Below are positions 58,816-58,982 of a DNA stretch of 58,982 bases, piece by piece. The notes under the pieces were generated by a model, which saw only the letters and a list, made by a program, of their open reading frames with translations, did not search any database and was not told the DNA's origin. Numbering within the stretch: the stretch's first letter is position 1; every line of letters starts with the position of its first letter. A program made the position numbers and the translations under genes. The stretch is from DATBGO01 sp050011895 (GTDB lineage Bacteria; Actinomycetota; Actinomycetes; Streptosporangiales; Streptosporangiaceae), in the NCBI GenBank assembly GCA_050011895.1, contig JBEKIF010000053.1, positions 1 through 58,982 on the forward strand, written 5' to 3'.

Positions 58816-58982
58816 GTGCCAGAGCACGACCGGCCAGATGGCAGCCAGCCAGGCAGCGAACGGCCAGACTCCAGCAGGCCAGGACCTGACGGAACCGCCG
58901 GGATGGCTGCGGGCGAGGGAGGCTCGCCGGGCCTGTCGTGGTCGTGGGAGCTGGATTTCGAAACGCTGATGTCGGTGCTGAA
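58816..58982 (+). CDS. Start of an unidentified gene (continues outside window)
   Basis: The frame starts at the GTG at 58816 behind GGAGGAGG and is open to the window end (55 codons). It begins MPEHDRPDGSQPG, continues Pro/Gly/Ser-rich, and ends with WSWELDFETLMSVL. The beginning is disordered. Nothing in the visible part identifies a family; the position beside imuB and the SOS-like site suggest a damage-inducible gene. Confidence 0.5.
   Translation, partial: MPEHDRPDGSQPGSERPDSSRPGPDGTAGMAAGEGGSPGLSWSWELDFETLMSVL

Overview
This is a high-GC actinobacterial chromosome segment. The evidence is a GTP-type PEP carboxykinase, an F420-type LLM oxidoreductase, MmyB-like and XRE/DUF397 regulators, an ImuA'/ImuB mutasome with an actinobacterial LexA box, frequent GTG starts and ATGA overlaps. 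The mix of families fits Streptosporangiales or relatives, but the sequence does not fix a genus. There is no rRNA, no complete tRNA and no CRISPR array. Much of the window is accessory DNA: about 20 features are truncated, frameshifted or transposon-derived.

1-7.0 kb is a stress-type cluster. It holds a GntH-like metallo-beta-lactamase-fold hydrolase (cut by the window edge), a MalT-type LuxR regulator, a 76-residue protein, a collapsed FUSC permease, a frameshifted K+ channel and a DUF2252 protein. Three promoter regions share an unusual spaced element, CACCC-N5-GGGTG-N8-TTACCCC, always pointing at a gene; the nearby LuxR regulator is the obvious candidate to read it.

7.1-18.0 kb is an accretion of integrated elements. 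Two identical 43-bp tRNA-Met 3' fragments, each preceded by a related ~300-bp leader, are each followed by a recombinase gene reading back toward the fragment: an intact large serine recombinase at the first and a dead tyrosine integrase at the second. Between them lie a cupin-NmrA-MmyB cassette bracketed by 76-bp direct repeats, HicAB, a second RelE-like toxin-antitoxin pair, a DUF397 protein beside a broken XRE partner, an IS110 relic and a decayed FUSC gene.

18.3-31.7 kb is mixed. It has LspA, a divergent ATP-binding protein/GntR pair, an MNT nucleotidyltransferase, an LLM oxidoreductase with a SMP-30 lactonase, a second SMP-30 gene between IS256-type relics, a secreted DUF5666-like protein between two parts of one IS1634-type transposase, a PPOX flavoprotein, a channel-DUF7144 fusion, cytidine deaminase and a GNAT acetyltransferase.

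32.0-41.2 kb contains a second large LuxR regulator, a remnant nickel-binding (DUF4242) gene, a Tat-exported animal-type haem peroxidase, a broken G1-type peptidase, a secreted protein and a low-GC nucleotidyltransferase that looks recently acquired.

41.2-59.0 kb is more core-like. It has an acyl-CoA ligase coupled to a 95-residue protein, pckG, two convergent polyprenol-dependent glycosyltransferases overlapping at their 3' ends, a Zur-controlled zinc ABC importer (lipoprotein, ATPase, two permeases) whose lipoprotein starts with a nine-unit Arg-Thr-Gly-Thr repeat, a rhomboid-like protein, a secreted lytic-transglycosylase-like protein, and the SOS-controlled imuA'-imuB pair.
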